Source of the DNA: an uncultured Clostridia bacterium
GTDB lineage: Bacteria; Bacillota; Clostridia; TANB77; CAG-508
Assembly: GCA_934167835.1 (NCBI GenBank)
Contig: CAKPLZ010000009.1
Location: 1 to 57,500 of the forward strand
DNA length: 57,500 bases
Direction: 5' to 3'
In this document: in pieces, positions 7,415-17,211 of the stretch
Layout of the letters: each line of letters begins with the position of its first letter
How positions within the stretch are numbered: position 1 is the stretch's first letter
Position numbers and translations under genes: made by a program
The notes under the pieces: generated by a model
Told to the model about the DNA's origin: nothing
Databases searched by the model: none
Seen by the model: the letters and a program-made list of their open reading frames with translations, nothing else

Positions 7415-8350
7415 ATGGAACAAGGAAAAGAAGTTATACCTATATTTTTTACAGTTGATGATAAATATATACCATTTTTAGCAGTAGCAATTCAATCATT
7501 AATTGAAAATTCAACAGAAAAATACTATTACTTAATAAAAATATTATATACAGACATAACAGAAGAAAACAAAAAGAAAATTAGTAAATATGAAAGAGAA
7601 AATGTAAACATAGAATTTGTGGACTTAAATTATTATATTAATAAAATAAAAGACAAGCTTTATACAAGAGATTACTATTCTAAAACAACATATTTTAGGC
7701 TATTTATACCAGAGCTATATCCACAATATAACAAAGCAATTTATTTAGATTGCGATATAGTAATACTATCAGACATAGCAAATTTATATAACATAGATTT
7801 AGAAAATAACTTAGTTGCAGCTGCACCAGATGATGTAATACAAACCATAGAAGTATTTCAAGAATATGCGGAAAAAGTTGTTGGAGTTGCAGATTACCAC
7901 AATTATTTCAATGCAGGAATACTAGTTATGAATCTAGATGAATTAAGAAAATTTGGGTTCCAGGAAAAATTCATGTACCTTTTAAGTACAGTAAAATTTT
8001 CAGTAGCACAAGACCAAGACTATTTGAACAGACTATGTAAAGGCAGAGTAAAGCTATTTGAAACAACATGGAACAAAATGCCAATCGCAGGAGATAGCGA
8101 GGAAAAAGAAAAACTAAACTTAATACACTATAATTTAGCATTTAAACCATGGCATTTTGAGGATATATTATACAAAGAATATTTTTGGCAATATGCTGAA
8201 AACACTGAATTTTTTGATACAATAATGGAAATAAAAGAAAACTACACAGAAGAAGAAAGATTTGAAAACAGAGAGTCTGATAGAAAACTTAGAGAACTTG
8301 CACAAAAAGAATGTGACTGTGTAGGCGATGATAGAAAGTATAGGAGATAA
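7415..8350 (+). CDS. Family 8 glycosyltransferase
   Basis: 311 aa, with an N-terminus VIPIFFTVDDKYIPFL typical of LPS glucosyl/galactosyltransferases of family GT8. KAIYLDCDIVILSDI carries the DxD (D-C-D) near residue 110, and YFNAGILVMNLDEL the second family motif; IHYNLAFKPWHF is the C-terminal GT8 block. It lies 12 bases after the other GT8 gene and ends 2 bases before the first acyltransferase, so all are likely one operon. The two GT8 proteins are only distantly alike and probably add different sugars. Confidence 0.88.
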   Translation: MEQGKEVIPIFFTVDDKYIPFLAVAIQSLIENSTEKYYYLIKILYTDITEENKKKISKYERENVNIEFVDLNYYINKIKDKLYTRDYYSKTTYFRLFIPELYPQYNKAIYLDCDIVILSDIANLYNIDLENNLVAAAPDDVIQTIEVFQEYAEKVVGVADYHNYFNAGILVMNLDELRKFGFQEKFMYLLSTVKFSVAQDQDYLNRLCKGRVKLFETTWNKMPIAGDSEEKEKLNLIHYNLAFKPWHFEDILYKEYFWQYAENTEFFDTIMEIKENYTEEERFENRESDRKLRELAQKECDCVGDDRKYRR

Positions 8351-8352
8351 AG

Positions 8353-9225
8353 ATGAAAAAGCGAAATATTGAAAAATCTAAGGAACGATTAGAAGTTTTA
8401 GAAAAAATAGATAAACTTGAAAGAGAAGGAAAGTTTGATATAGATGTTGAAAACGACCCTCCAACAATTGAGTTAACACCTGATAATGTAGATTACTTAA
8501 GAAGAAGCGGGACAAGTAAAATTAAAAGAAAAGTTGCGAATAAAATAGGAAAAAAATTTCTAAAGAAAATGATTAAGAAAAACAAATTAATAATAAAAGA
8601 AATAAGAGGAATTGAGAATTTGAAAAGTGTTAAAACAGGAGCAATGATAACCTGTAACCATTTTAACCCATTCGATTCTTTTACAATAGAAAAAGTTTTT
8701 AGAATTACAAAACAGCATAGAAGTAAAAAATTATATAAAGTAATAAGAGAAGGAAACTACACAAATTTCCCAGGGTTTTATGGCTTTCTATTTAGAAATG
8801 CAGATACATTGCCACTAAGTTCAAATAAAAGAACAATGGTGAATTTTATGAAGGCAGTTGATGTGATTTTGCAAAAAGGAGATTTCATATTAATTTATCC
8901 AGAGCAAAGTATGTGGTGGAATTACAGAAAACCAAAGCCATTAAAAGATGGAGCATTTAAAATGGCAACAAGAAGCAATGTGCCAGTTATTCCAATTTTT
9001 ATTACAATGGAAGATAGCGATATAATTGGAGAAGATGGCTTTCCAATTCAGGAATACACAGTAAATATAGAAAAACCAATTTATCCAGACCCAGAAAAAT
9101 CTGAAAAAGAAAATACAGTTATGATGAAAGATAAAAATTATGAAGTTTGGAAAAAAATCTACGAGGATTTTTACCAAATACCACTAGAATATAAGTGCGA
9201 CCAGGAAGAAGTTTTAGCAAATTAG
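8353..9225 (+). CDS. PlsC-like 1-acylglycerol-3-phosphate acyltransferase
   Basis: 290 aa. After a basic, lysine-rich first 85 residues come the acyltransferase blocks: TCNHFNPFDSF (catalytic HX4D), a second block near NADTLPLSS and LIYPEQSMWW (EGT/PEG-like block III). Such enzymes transfer an acyl chain to a glycerophospholipid or glycolipid acceptor at the inner membrane face. No clear transmembrane helix is visible, so the basic N-terminus may hold it on the membrane. Ribosome-binding site AGGAGATAAAG; 2-base gap to the upstream glycosyltransferase. Confidence 0.85.
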   Translation: MKKRNIEKSKERLEVLEKIDKLEREGKFDIDVENDPPTIELTPDNVDYLRRSGTSKIKRKVANKIGKKFLKKMIKKNKLIIKEIRGIENLKSVKTGAMITCNHFNPFDSFTIEKVFRITKQHRSKKLYKVIREGNYTNFPGFYGFLFRNADTLPLSSNKRTMVNFMKAVDVILQKGDFILIYPEQSMWWNYRKPKPLKDGAFKMATRSNVPVIPIFITMEDSDIIGEDGFPIQEYTVNIEKPIYPDPEKSEKENTVMMKDKNYEVWKKIYEDFYQIPLEYKCDQEEVLAN

Positions 9226-9237
9226 GAGAGCAAATAG

Positions 9238-10014
9238 ATGAAAGAAAAGATAATTTATTATGAAGATGAATTAAATGATGAATTTTCTACGGCAAAAATT
9301 ATTCCAATAAAAATTGATGAACACTACAAATATGAGTATAAAAACCAACTATGGAATTTATGCTCTTTTGTTACTCAAAATATATTAAGTATGCCAATTA
9401 AAGTATTATATGCAAAATTAAAATTTAGAATAAAATTTGTAGGGAAAGAAAAATTAAAACAATATAAAAACACAGGGTATTTTATATATGCAAACCATAC
9501 ACAACCATTTGCAGATACATTTATACCAAGCCTTGCAAACTTCCCTAAAAGAAATTTCTTCATAGTAAATCCAGAAAATGTATCAATGAAAGGATTAAAA
9601 ACACTAGCACCAATGCTAGGTGCAATACCAATCCCTGCTAATAAAAAAGCAATGAAGAATTTCTTACACATAATTGAAAAAAAAATACACCAAAAACATT
9701 CAATAACCATTTATCCAGAAGCCCATATATGGCCATATTATACCAAAATTAGACCATTTAAAGAGGTATCATTCAAATATCCAATAGAATACAATGTACC
9801 AATATTTTGTATAACAAATACTTACCAGAAATATAAAAATAACAAGGTGCAAATTGTAAGCTATATAGATGGCCCTTTTTATGGAGATGAAAAGTTGATA
9901 CTTCAGGAGAGAAAAAAAGAGTTAAGAGATAGGGTATATGAGTGTATGGTAAATAGGAGTAAAAATAGTAATATTGAGGTTATTAAATACATCAAAAAAA
10001 CGCAGGAATTTTAA
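9238..10014 (+). CDS. PlsC-like acyltransferase with HX5D motif
   Basis: 258 aa, related to the preceding gene product but with a different first block: ANHTQPFADTF has five rather than four residues between His and Asp. I recall an ANHTQP-type block of this kind in a branch of Firmicutes acyltransferases, so it may be a subfamily feature rather than a defect. Block III is IYPEAHIWPYY. A weakly hydrophobic stretch around residues 40-60 may touch the membrane. Last gene of the glycosyltransferase/acyltransferase run; cassette 2 begins directly after it. Confidence 0.8.
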   Translation: MKEKIIYYEDELNDEFSTAKIIPIKIDEHYKYEYKNQLWNLCSFVTQNILSMPIKVLYAKLKFRIKFVGKEKLKQYKNTGYFIYANHTQPFADTFIPSLANFPKRNFFIVNPENVSMKGLKTLAPMLGAIPIPANKKAMKNFLHIIEKKIHQKHSITIYPEAHIWPYYTKIRPFKEVSFKYPIEYNVPIFCITNTYQKYKNNKVQIVSYIDGPFYGDEKLILQERKKELRDRVYECMVNRSKNSNIEVIKYIKKTQEF

Positions 10015-10022
10015 AAAAATTA

Positions 10023-10051
10023 TTGACAGGAAAATATTAATAGTATATACT
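10023..10051 (+). promoter_or_regulatory. Promoter of cassette 2
   Basis: TTGACA (10023-10028), 17 bp, TATACT (10046-10051). The box and its flank GGAAAATATTAATA are nearly identical to 57031-57059. The 309-base gap before 10324 is filled by this promoter, leader ORF 2 and hairpin 2. Confidence 0.75.
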
Positions 10052-10118
10052 GATTTTATAAAAAAATAGTAACAAAAGTTTGAGCTAAAAGAAACGAAAA
10101 ACAAGGAGAAAATAATTA

Positions 10119-10181
10119 ATGAAAATCGCTGAAAGCCTTGGGGCCCTATATATATATATATATATATCGATAATATTATAA
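10119..10181 (+). CDS. Cassette 2 leader ORF with TA microsatellite
   Basis: 20-aa ORF after AAGGAGA; core ESLGALYIYIYI, with a 21-nt TA tract (10147-10167) after GGGGCCC. Same layout as the ORFs at 4806, 46860 and 57122. Confidence 0.5.
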   Translation: MKIAESLGALYIYIYISIIL

Positions 10182-10215
10182 AAGAAAAACTATATATTAA
10201 ATATAAAAAAATAAA

Positions 10216-10275
10216 AATTAATCTAATGTACAAAGTATTTATGGAATAGGCGTATAAAGTATAATTAGATTAATT
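10216..10275 (+). promoter_or_regulatory. Hairpin in the cassette 2 leader RNA, most diverged copy
   Basis: AATTAATCTAATGTAC (10216-10231) can pair with GTATAATTAGATTAATT (10259-10275). The outer 11 pairs are perfect, the inner GTAC pairing is weakened, and the nested ATGGT/ACCAT stem is lost, so the outer stem is the better conserved part. Confidence 0.5.
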
Positions 10276-10323
10276 TTAAAAAATATATTTATAACCAATG
10301 GTTATATAAAGGAGGAAAAAATA

Positions 10324-11358
10324 ATGAAAAACACAAAAGGAATCACGCTAATTGCGTTAATTATTACAATAATAGTAATGCTAATACTAGTGTCAGTAAG
10401 TATAAATATAGCAATAAAAACAGGATTATTTGAGCAAGCAGGAAATGCTACAAAAAAATATAGAGGAGAACAGGAGAACGAAAGCAACCTTAGCAAAATC
10501 ACAGTAGGCGGAGTTGAATACGACTCTGTAGAAGACTATATAGCAAAAAATAATGGAACATCTCAAGATGTTGTAAAATGGGTATATGTTGATAATGGAG
10601 ATGGAACTGTTGAAATTACAGGGCTAGACTTGAGAGGTAAAAAAAGTGAAAAAAGAACCATAATTAATCAAGAAGCTGGACAAGAGTATGGAGCAATAAC
10701 ATTAAATTTAGCCAATGATACCTTAGCAATTCCAGGTGAAATAGATGGAAAAAAAGTTGCAAAAGTTTCATTTATAGAAAATATATATGATGGAATGCTA
10801 GAATCAGATGATGGTTGGTTTACAATATCTGGAGTAAAAAGTATTATATTTGCAGATTCAATAGAGACAATAGGCGGACAAACCATTTCATTTGAGGATG
10901 TAGAAAATTTACATTTACCAAGTGGACTAAAAGAAATATTGTCAGCCCATGTTTGGACTCAGCCTTCCATGGCATATTTGAAAAAGGTTGAAACTCTAAC
11001 AATACCAAAGAATGTAGAAAATATTGGAGTATATGCTTTCTATAAACTAGAAAGTTTAAAGAATATAGTTTTTGAGGGAATACCAAAAACCATTGGAAAT
11101 GATGTTTTTCATGGTTGTGACTTAGTAAAAGAACTTACAATTCCAGAAGGAGTAGAAAAAATTGGAGGTCTATTAGCTACAAGTGAATCATCTGAACCGC
11201 TTACGATAAATTTACCAAAATCACTAAAAGAATTTGGCAGTCTAACATCTAGCAGGAGTGTAACATTGAATTTCCCAAATGGAATTAATGAAAATTTAAC
11301 AATCCCAGAAGATAAATGGGGTGCAAGTAAGGTTATTGTTGAGGGTGTTGAGCAGTAA
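10324..11358 (+). CDS. Prepilin-type surface protein with BspA-like leucine-rich repeats
   Basis: 344 aa. The first 40 residues match the prepilin-like leader of the genes at 5035, 31418 and 47085 (NTKGITLIALIIT, hydrophobic helix, KTGLFEQAGNAT). The rest is different: after a short GDGTVEITGLD segment come irregular leucine-rich repeats of the BspA/LRR_5 kind, such as VETLTIPKNVENIGVYAF and VKELTIPEGVEKIG. LRR_5 domains are common in secreted adhesins of host-associated bacteria. There is no frameshift and no CGG codon. AAGGAGG precedes the ATG, and a terminator follows at 11367. The exchange of ectodomain behind a constant leader is the main point of interest. Confidence 0.8.
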   Translation: MKNTKGITLIALIITIIVMLILVSVSINIAIKTGLFEQAGNATKKYRGEQENESNLSKITVGGVEYDSVEDYIAKNNGTSQDVVKWVYVDNGDGTVEITGLDLRGKKSEKRTIINQEAGQEYGAITLNLANDTLAIPGEIDGKKVAKVSFIENIYDGMLESDDGWFTISGVKSIIFADSIETIGGQTISFEDVENLHLPSGLKEILSAHVWTQPSMAYLKKVETLTIPKNVENIGVYAFYKLESLKNIVFEGIPKTIGNDVFHGCDLVKELTIPEGVEKIGGLLATSESSEPLTINLPKSLKEFGSLTSSRSVTLNFPNGINENLTIPEDKWGASKVIVEGVEQ

Positions 11359-11366
11359 TTTATATT

Positions 11367-11400
11367 CCAACTAAGGAATAAAACTTAGTTGGATTATTTT
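11367..11400 (+). terminator. Rho-independent terminator
   Basis: CCAACTAAG (11367-11375) and CTTAGTTGG (11384-11392), then a T-rich run. Confidence 0.85.
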
Positions 11401-11429
11401 TTAAGAGATTTAAAAGAGAAGGAAATTGT

Positions 11430-14405
11430 ATGAGGGGTAAGGTTGAAGTAGCTTTAAATGTGTTTATGGCAGTGCTTTTGGTGATGTCTAGTGTGTTTGC
11501 AATGGATACTGGAATTAACCACGGTTATATTCAAATTTCTGTATTTGTAGTTTTTATTTTATATTGTGTTTATAGATTAATGAAAAAGGAACCAGTAAAG
11601 ATTATAGGAAATAAATTGGATGTTTTTGTTTTGTTATTGGTTTTATCAACAACGGTTCCTTTAATTTGTAATACTTATGTTAGCTTGTATGGCACTGTTC
11701 AAGCTATTTTGCAGTATTTGTATGTGTGGTGTGTGTATGTTTTAATTCGAGAAATTACAAGAAATGTGAGTGGCTTTGGGAAAATTATTACTAGTGTGCT
11801 TATTTTTTCTTCTGTTTGCTTGATTTTTGTGGGATTAGATGGAATTACATTTAATTCTTTAGAAAAAGCATTAGAAAAAATAGGAATAGTCATAAGTGAA
11901 AATGGTGATAGCAGGTTAGTTTCAACATTTGGATGTGCTACAGCTTTGGGAGCTTACATAGCAAGTGTTATGTTTTTGAATTTTGACGAGATGTTAGAAA
12001 ATTCAAAATTGCTGGTAAAGTCTATATATAAAACAATAACTTTTATCTTGTTAATTGGAATTATATTAACATATAGCAAGGGCGTTTTTGTAGTACTTGC
12101 ATTTGCTATTCTACTATATATTGCTTTACTAAAAAACAACAAAAAAAGAATTGAAATTATTGAAAATATAATTGCTGCATCTGTTTTTAGTGTAATATTT
12201 TTAAATGCTTTTGATTCATTATTTAATGTTGGAAATTTTATACTTTTATGGGTGGTTTTTGGAATTTTAATAATCACATCATTTATAGTAAATATAATGC
12301 TAGAAAAAATAAACGAATTAATTGAAAATAAAAGTACTAAAAGGTTTTGGATAGCATTTATAACAATTTTGGTAGTTATATTGTTATATGTGGTAATTGG
12401 ATTAAATGTTGTTGATAAATATACAGTTTTTACAAATAAGGTTTCATCAAATTATAAAGTGAAGATTATTAATAATATTGAAGGAAATACTAATTATTTA
12501 TTGGAATTTGATATAGAAGCGGTAGCAGAAAATGATGAAACTGAACCATACACTATAAAAATAATTCAAAAAAATGTTAAGAATCAAGAACTATGTAGTA
12601 CTGAGTTGAACTTTGGAAGTTTTAATGGCATTAAAAATATAGAAATTAATACAAAACAGGAAACAACAGAGTTTAGAATAGAATTTACGGTTGATGAAAA
12701 ATGTACAGATAAAAAATTAGTTGTGAACAATTGGAAAATTAATGGAAAGACAGTTGCATTAAAATATAAGTATTTACCTACTAAATTAGTAGAAAAAATT
12801 AAAAGCATAAACTTTAAGTACAAAACTTTGCAGGAAAGAAAAGAAATGATAGCAAATGCTTTGGAATTGGCAAAGGAAAATCCATTAACAGGAATAGGTG
12901 GAAATGGATGGCAATATGAGTATAAAGATGTACAAAAGTATAACTATACAGCCAGAAAGATACATAGTTATCCAGCTAAAGTATTTTTGGAATATGGAAC
13001 TATAGGAATAATTGCATATTTGGCAATATTTATAATAATTATAATTGAGGCTATTAGGAATAGAAAGATAACATCAATTACTTTTGCGGTGCTAATTTTA
13101 ATGCTTCACAGTGTAATAGATACAGATATGGAATACACGCATATTTTAATATATACCTTTGGAACAATGGGCGTAATTTCTAAGAATATGAAAAAGGCAG
13201 AAAAAACATCAGTCCTAACATATTTAGTAGATATTTTAATCGTTCTGATAATAGCTTTTGGCATTTTCCAAGTATATACATTGCAAAAATATGATGTGTA
13301 TGAAAAAATAGCAGATTTACTAAGGTCTCGCAATGGTTTAAGAAAAACATCAAATGAATATTTAGAAATTAATAAACAAATAGCCAACCAATACGAGAAA
13401 ATCTTGCTTACTGAAAGGTACAATTATTTATCAATTTATGAGAAAATAGTAAATTATTATTTAAATTCAAATTGTGAAAATAAAGCTGATATTATGGAGA
13501 ATTATTATGATAAAATATTAAAGTATGAGAGCAAAAATCCTGAAAAATGCAGAGAAGAAAAAATACTTGTAGTAGGAAATATTGTTAAAAGGCTTGGCCA
13601 GTATGATAGTTCTGAATTTTATGATGTAAAATATAATTTTATAAACTTAATAATAAATGAATATGAAAAAATAGAGTCAGAGGATGAAAAAAATCTAGAG
13701 GAAATTTATGACTATTCAAAAACAATAAAACAGTTATATATATTAGGAGCAAGGGTGATAAACCAAACAGATATAATAATAGACGAAGAAAAATTAGGGC
13801 AAATTGAGCCTAATGTAAGTAAGAAAATTATTGTATATCAAACTCATGGTACAGAAAGCTATAAATCCAGCCAAAAGTATGAGATGTATAAGTTTTATAG
13901 AACAACAGACTCAAACTATAATGTTATAAAAATAGGAAATAGGTTATCAGAAAATTTAACTCAAAAAGGATATGAGGTTATTCATGATACTCAATATTTT
14001 GACTTACCAACTACAGAAGGAGCTTATGGAAAATCTAAAATAGCAGTTGAAAAATTATTAATGGAGGATATAAATACCATTATAGATGTTCATAGAGATG
14101 CAATTTCAAATACAGAACACGAGGCAACAACGGTAAAAATTAATGGGGAAGATGTTGCACAGTTAAGGTTTGTAATTGGAATTAATTTAGATGACACAGA
14201 TTGGATGAACCACTTAAAACTTGCAATAGATATTCAAAAAAGAGCAGATAGAAAATATCCAGGACTTTTCAAACCAATTATTATTCGAGAAAGCACATAT
14301 AATCAAGATATTGTGGAAAATGCAATATTAATTGAGGTTGGAGAAAATTGTAATACAATAGAAGAAGCAATAAGGGGAGTAGAATATTTTGCTGAGATTT
14401 TTTAA
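11430..14405 (+). CDS. O-antigen-ligase-like membrane protein fused to a SpoIIP-type amidase domain
   Basis: 991 aa, unusually long. Residues 1-350 and about 515-640 hold roughly ten to twelve hydrophobic segments. Between them, a soluble loop of about 120 residues precedes NPLTGIGGNGWQ and RKIHSYPAKVFLEYG, which resemble the Wzy_C/O-antigen-ligase signature. About 640-790 is a charged helical stretch. From about 805 the protein matches the SpoIIP peptidoglycan-amidase domain: VYQTHGTESY (zinc-ligand His and the Glu), TTDSNYNV, IIDVHRDAIS and ENAILIEVGEN. SpoIIP normally works with SpoIID at the engulfing septum. Joined to a glycopolymer ligase, it might trim peptidoglycan where a polymer is attached. 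The fusion lies in one open frame with no CGG. Confidence 0.75.
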   Translation: MRGKVEVALNVFMAVLLVMSSVFAMDTGINHGYIQISVFVVFILYCVYRLMKKEPVKIIGNKLDVFVLLLVLSTTVPLICNTYVSLYGTVQAILQYLYVWCVYVLIREITRNVSGFGKIITSVLIFSSVCLIFVGLDGITFNSLEKALEKIGIVISENGDSRLVSTFGCATALGAYIASVMFLNFDEMLENSKLLVKSIYKTITFILLIGIILTYSKGVFVVLAFAILLYIALLKNNKKRIEIIENIIAASVFSVIFLNAFDSLFNVGNFILLWVVFGILIITSFIVNIMLEKINELIENKSTKRFWIAFITILVVILLYVVIGLNVVDKYTVFTNKVSSNYKVKIINNIEGNTNYLLEFDIEAVAENDETEPYTIKIIQKNVKNQELCSTELNFGSFNGIKNIEINTKQETTEFRIEFTVDEKCTDKKLVVNNWKINGKTVALKYKYLPTKLVEKIKSINFKYKTLQERKEMIANALELAKENPLTGIGGNGWQYEYKDVQKYNYTARKIHSYPAKVFLEYGTIGIIAYLAIFIIIIIEAIRNRKITSITFAVLILMLHSVIDTDMEYTHILIYTFGTMGVISKNMKKAEKTSVLTYLVDILIVLIIAFGIFQVYTLQKYDVYEKIADLLRSRNGLRKTSNEYLEINKQIANQYEKILLTERYNYLSIYEKIVNYYLNSNCENKADIMENYYDKILKYESKNPEKCREEKILVVGNIVKRLGQYDSSEFYDVKYNFINLIINEYEKIESEDEKNLEEIYDYSKTIKQLYILGARVINQTDIIIDEEKLGQIEPNVSKKIIVYQTHGTESYKSSQKYEMYKFYRTTDSNYNVIKIGNRLSENLTQKGYEVIHDTQYFDLPTTEGAYGKSKIAVEKLLMEDINTIIDVHRDAISNTEHEATTVKINGEDVAQLRFVIGINLDDTDWMNHLKLAIDIQKRADRKYPGLFKPIIIRESTYNQDIVENAILIEVGENCNTIEEAIRGVEYFAEIF

Positions 14406-14489
14406 GCAAAATAAAGTTCCTACGATTTAATAATAATACTTGATAATGTCAAGCGGGTATGGTAAAATAATTTGCATTGGAGGTGTATT

Positions 14490-15164
14490 ATGAAGAAAAC
14501 TTTAAAAATAGTTTTAGTTGCAGTAGTTTTGGTAGCTGTAGCATTTAGTTTATCTGCATGTGGAAAGAAAGAGGAGAGCGAAAATAAGGCTAATAAAAAT
14601 GGTACTCAAAGTAGCCAAGACAATAATACTCAGGTATCTACAGATGAAAGCTTTTCAAGAGGGGAATGGAATGGTAATCAATATGTAAATAACTTTGCAA
14701 AGATTAAATTTTCATTACCAACCGGCTGGGAAAAAGCATCAGATGAAGAGATTGCTAAAATTATGGAAATTGGTGCAGAACAATTAAATCAAGACCAAAA
14801 AGAATTAGCAAAACTTGCCAAACAGACAACTGTTTATGGAATGGTAGTAAACAATCCAACAACAGGTGAAAATGTAAGCGTTCTTTTAGAAAAACCAGCA
14901 GTAAAAATCACAACAGATACCTATTTAGAAACTTTAAAAAGTCAACTACAATTAGTAAGTAGCATCAAATATGAAATTGGCGAAGCATCAACTACTAAAA
15001 TAGGAAGTGAAAATTATTCAGTATTAAGTGCGAAAGCAACAGTTTCAGATGTTACAGTTGGACAAAATTATTATGTAAAAGCTGAAGGCGATTATATAAT
15101 AACAATAATTGTAACAACAACAGCTGATGAACAATTAAACACGATTCTTGCAAGTTTTAAATAA
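14490..15164 (+). CDS. Lipoprotein, unknown function
   Basis: 224 aa from the ATG at 14490 (GGAGGTGTATT upstream); an in-frame ATG at 14472 lacks a ribosome-binding site. Signal peptide with lipobox LSAC, acylated Cys near residue 28, then a Ser/Asn/Gln-rich linker and a globular domain from about residue 60 with the pattern NFAKIKFSLPTGWEKAS. This resembles small extracytoplasmic lipoproteins of Clostridia with a PsbP/DUF-like fold. Its role cannot be told from sequence. Preceded by an 84-base gap after the fusion protein gene. Confidence 0.7.
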   Translation: MKKTLKIVLVAVVLVAVAFSLSACGKKEESENKANKNGTQSSQDNNTQVSTDESFSRGEWNGNQYVNNFAKIKFSLPTGWEKASDEEIAKIMEIGAEQLNQDQKELAKLAKQTTVYGMVVNNPTTGENVSVLLEKPAVKITTDTYLETLKSQLQLVSSIKYEIGEASTTKIGSENYSVLSAKATVSDVTVGQNYYVKAEGDYIITIIVTTTADEQLNTILASFK

Positions 15165-15165
15165 A

Positions 15166-15396
15166 GAAAATATACGGAGTAATTTTACAATTTTTTGCAT
15201 TGTAACAGTAATTGCAACTGTATTAGAATATTTAGCATCATTATTTTTAGAGATTATCTTTAATTTAAGATGGTGGGATTATACAGAATATTTTTTGAAT
15301 ATTAATGGCAGAGTATGTCCTATATTTTCAATTTTTTTTGGACTAGCAGGGCTAGTCTTTATGAAAACGACTTATCAAGACTTTAGAGGTGTTTAA
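15166..15396 (+). pseudogene. Fragment of a CmpB-type ABC-transporter permease
   Basis: About 70 codons ending MKTTYQDFRGV. FLEIIFNLRWWDYTEYF and NINGRVCPIFS match the conserved part of the putative ABC transporter permease family PF06541, which is normally about 200 aa or longer. No ribosome-binding site or start codon precedes the homologous part. The nearest in-frame ATG (15148) lies within the lipoprotein gene. The fragment carries an in-frame CGG at 15175, at or before the point where homology starts, so it says nothing about decoding. Confidence 0.55.
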
Positions 15397-15403
15397 AAAA
15401 AAT

Positions 15404-15427
15404 AGGGAGAGCATTATTGCTCTCCTA
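15404..15427. terminator. Bidirectional terminator
   Basis: TAGGGAGAGC and GCTCTCCTA form a stem between converging genes. A run of A lies on the left and T-rich sequence on the right, so it can serve both strands. It overlaps the last codons of the minus-strand synthetase. Confidence 0.75.
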
Positions 15428-17133
15428 AAACTTTTTTCAATTCTTCTTTTCTTTTAATCTTATTAGTTGTTGTTTTAATCAAAGGTTCTTTGCTTAAGCT
15501 TAAGTGTTTTATGTATTTGTACATTGGAAGAGTTTTGTTAATTTCTTTTATTTCATTCCAAATAATATCATACATTTCTTTTTCAGAAATTCCCGGATAT
15601 TTTGTATTTATTGCATTTTCGTTGCATACAATTTCTACTGCTACTTTTACATCGTTTTTGTCTTTTTCGCCAGGTAGCCCATATACAAAGGATTCTTCAA
15701 CTTCATCCAGTCTATTAATTAAAATTTCAAGTTCCTCAGGGAAGACTTTTTTTCCATTTTTTAGAACTATTAAGTCTTTTTTTCGGCCAGTTATGAATAA
15801 GAATCCATCAGAATCAATGTATCCTAGGTCTCCTGTGTGGAACCAGCCATCTTTTAGAACCTCTTTAGTAAGTTCTGGTTCGTTATAATATCCAAGCATA
15901 ACATTAGGGCCTTTTACAACGATTTCTCCCATTCCTTCAGAGTCTTTGTTTCTAATTTCAATATTTACGCTTTTCATCTTTTTTCCAACTGAGCCATATC
16001 TAATGCAATTATCATCTTCTGCGGCAATAACAGGTGATGTTTCTGTTAGGCCGTAACCTTGAACTAGGTGGATTCCTATATCATTAAACCATTTAGCTAC
16101 TTTTTTATCTAATGGTGCTCCACCAGATATAATAAAGCGCATATTTCCACCAAGGGCTTTAATTAAAGGTTTAAATAGTTTTCTTCTAATATCAATATGT
16201 AGTTTCATAAGAATATTGCTAATTTTAATCATTGCAGTTATAAGCTTTGTTTTACCTTGCTTTTGAACTTCTTTCATTATTGTTGAATGCATTTTATCAA
16301 TAAGTACAGGTACTCCAACAAACACAGACACTTTATATTCTACAAGGTTTTTTTGAATGTATTTTAAACCATCTGGGAAAACAGTCTTTACTCCTGATGA
16401 TATCATAACAAGCATACCTGTTGAACCAAAAATATGGTGATATGGTAAAAATGCTATGTTTACATCATTACTATAGAATGATTCAACTAAAAGCATATCA
16501 TTAACATTTGCTGCAATTCCGTGTTGATTAAGCATAACTGCTTTTGATTTGGATGTTGTTCCAGAAGTAAATAGCAAAATACTTAATTTTTTTGAATCAA
16601 TTTTGCAATTAACAAATTTTTTAAATCCAGAATCAAGAGCTTTTTCCCCTTGTTCTAATAAATCATAGAAGTAAAGAAAATCTGGAATTTGAGAGGTGCA
16701 AATAAAATATTTAATCTTTGTTTTGTTATTCTCCTTAATTTTTTCCATAATTTCTTTTAATTTTAAATCAAAAACAACAGCTTCAGCTTCGCTTCTAACC
16801 AAAGAGTTTTCAAGCTCACCTAGTTGCAATCCCTTATCTAACGGAACAGAGACGATGCCTCCGAAGCAAGTTGCTAAGATGAGCAACAGCCCACTCATAG
16901 CTGTTAGCTCCAACAACAGCTATTCTGCTATCCTGTAAACCTAATTTATATAAAGATGTTCCAAAAGAATTAATATCTTTTAATAAATCAGAATAAGTGT
17001 GGTTAATATAAGTAACTTCACTACCTTTTTTTACTTTAGTAGTGAAGGCAATATTATCTGCAAAAGCTTTTGCAGAATTATAAACAATATCTTTAACATT
17101 TTCAAATTTTTTAATACTTTTCTTATTTTTCAT
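15414..17133 (-). CDS. Acyl-CoA synthetase (AMP-forming), read through a +1 shift at CGG 16863
   Basis: 572 aa after the shift. Start at 17133 has AAGGAG seven bases upstream. The first 90 codons give the N-terminal lid (RIAVVGANSYEWAVAHL). Codon 91 is CGG in CTT CGG AGG (16863-16861); straight on, the frame ends after 9 more codons. Skipping the C gives L-L-G-GIVSVPLDKG, the usual G-G-x-x-x-x-P-L-D block of this family. The rest has all adenylation motifs: LLFTSGTTSKSKAVML (A3), GYGLTETSPV (A5), GWFHTGDLGYID (A7), GRKKDLIVLKNG (A8) and a Lys in NKIKRK (A10). It resembles long-chain fatty acid:CoA ligases. The spoVA genes lie upstream, divided from it by about 80 bases. Confidence 0.88.
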
Positions 17134-17211
17134 TAATTACTCCTTTTAAACAATATGTTTAGCTACACGGTATTATACCGCAAATTTGAAAACAAGTCAA
17201 GAATAGGTAAT

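Noticed and set aside
15148..15396. In-frame CGG at 15175 as a counterexample
   Set aside because: It lies at the edge of a transporter fragment with no start or ribosome-binding site; the upstream ATG belongs to the lipoprotein gene. The reading frame there is not proven to be translated.
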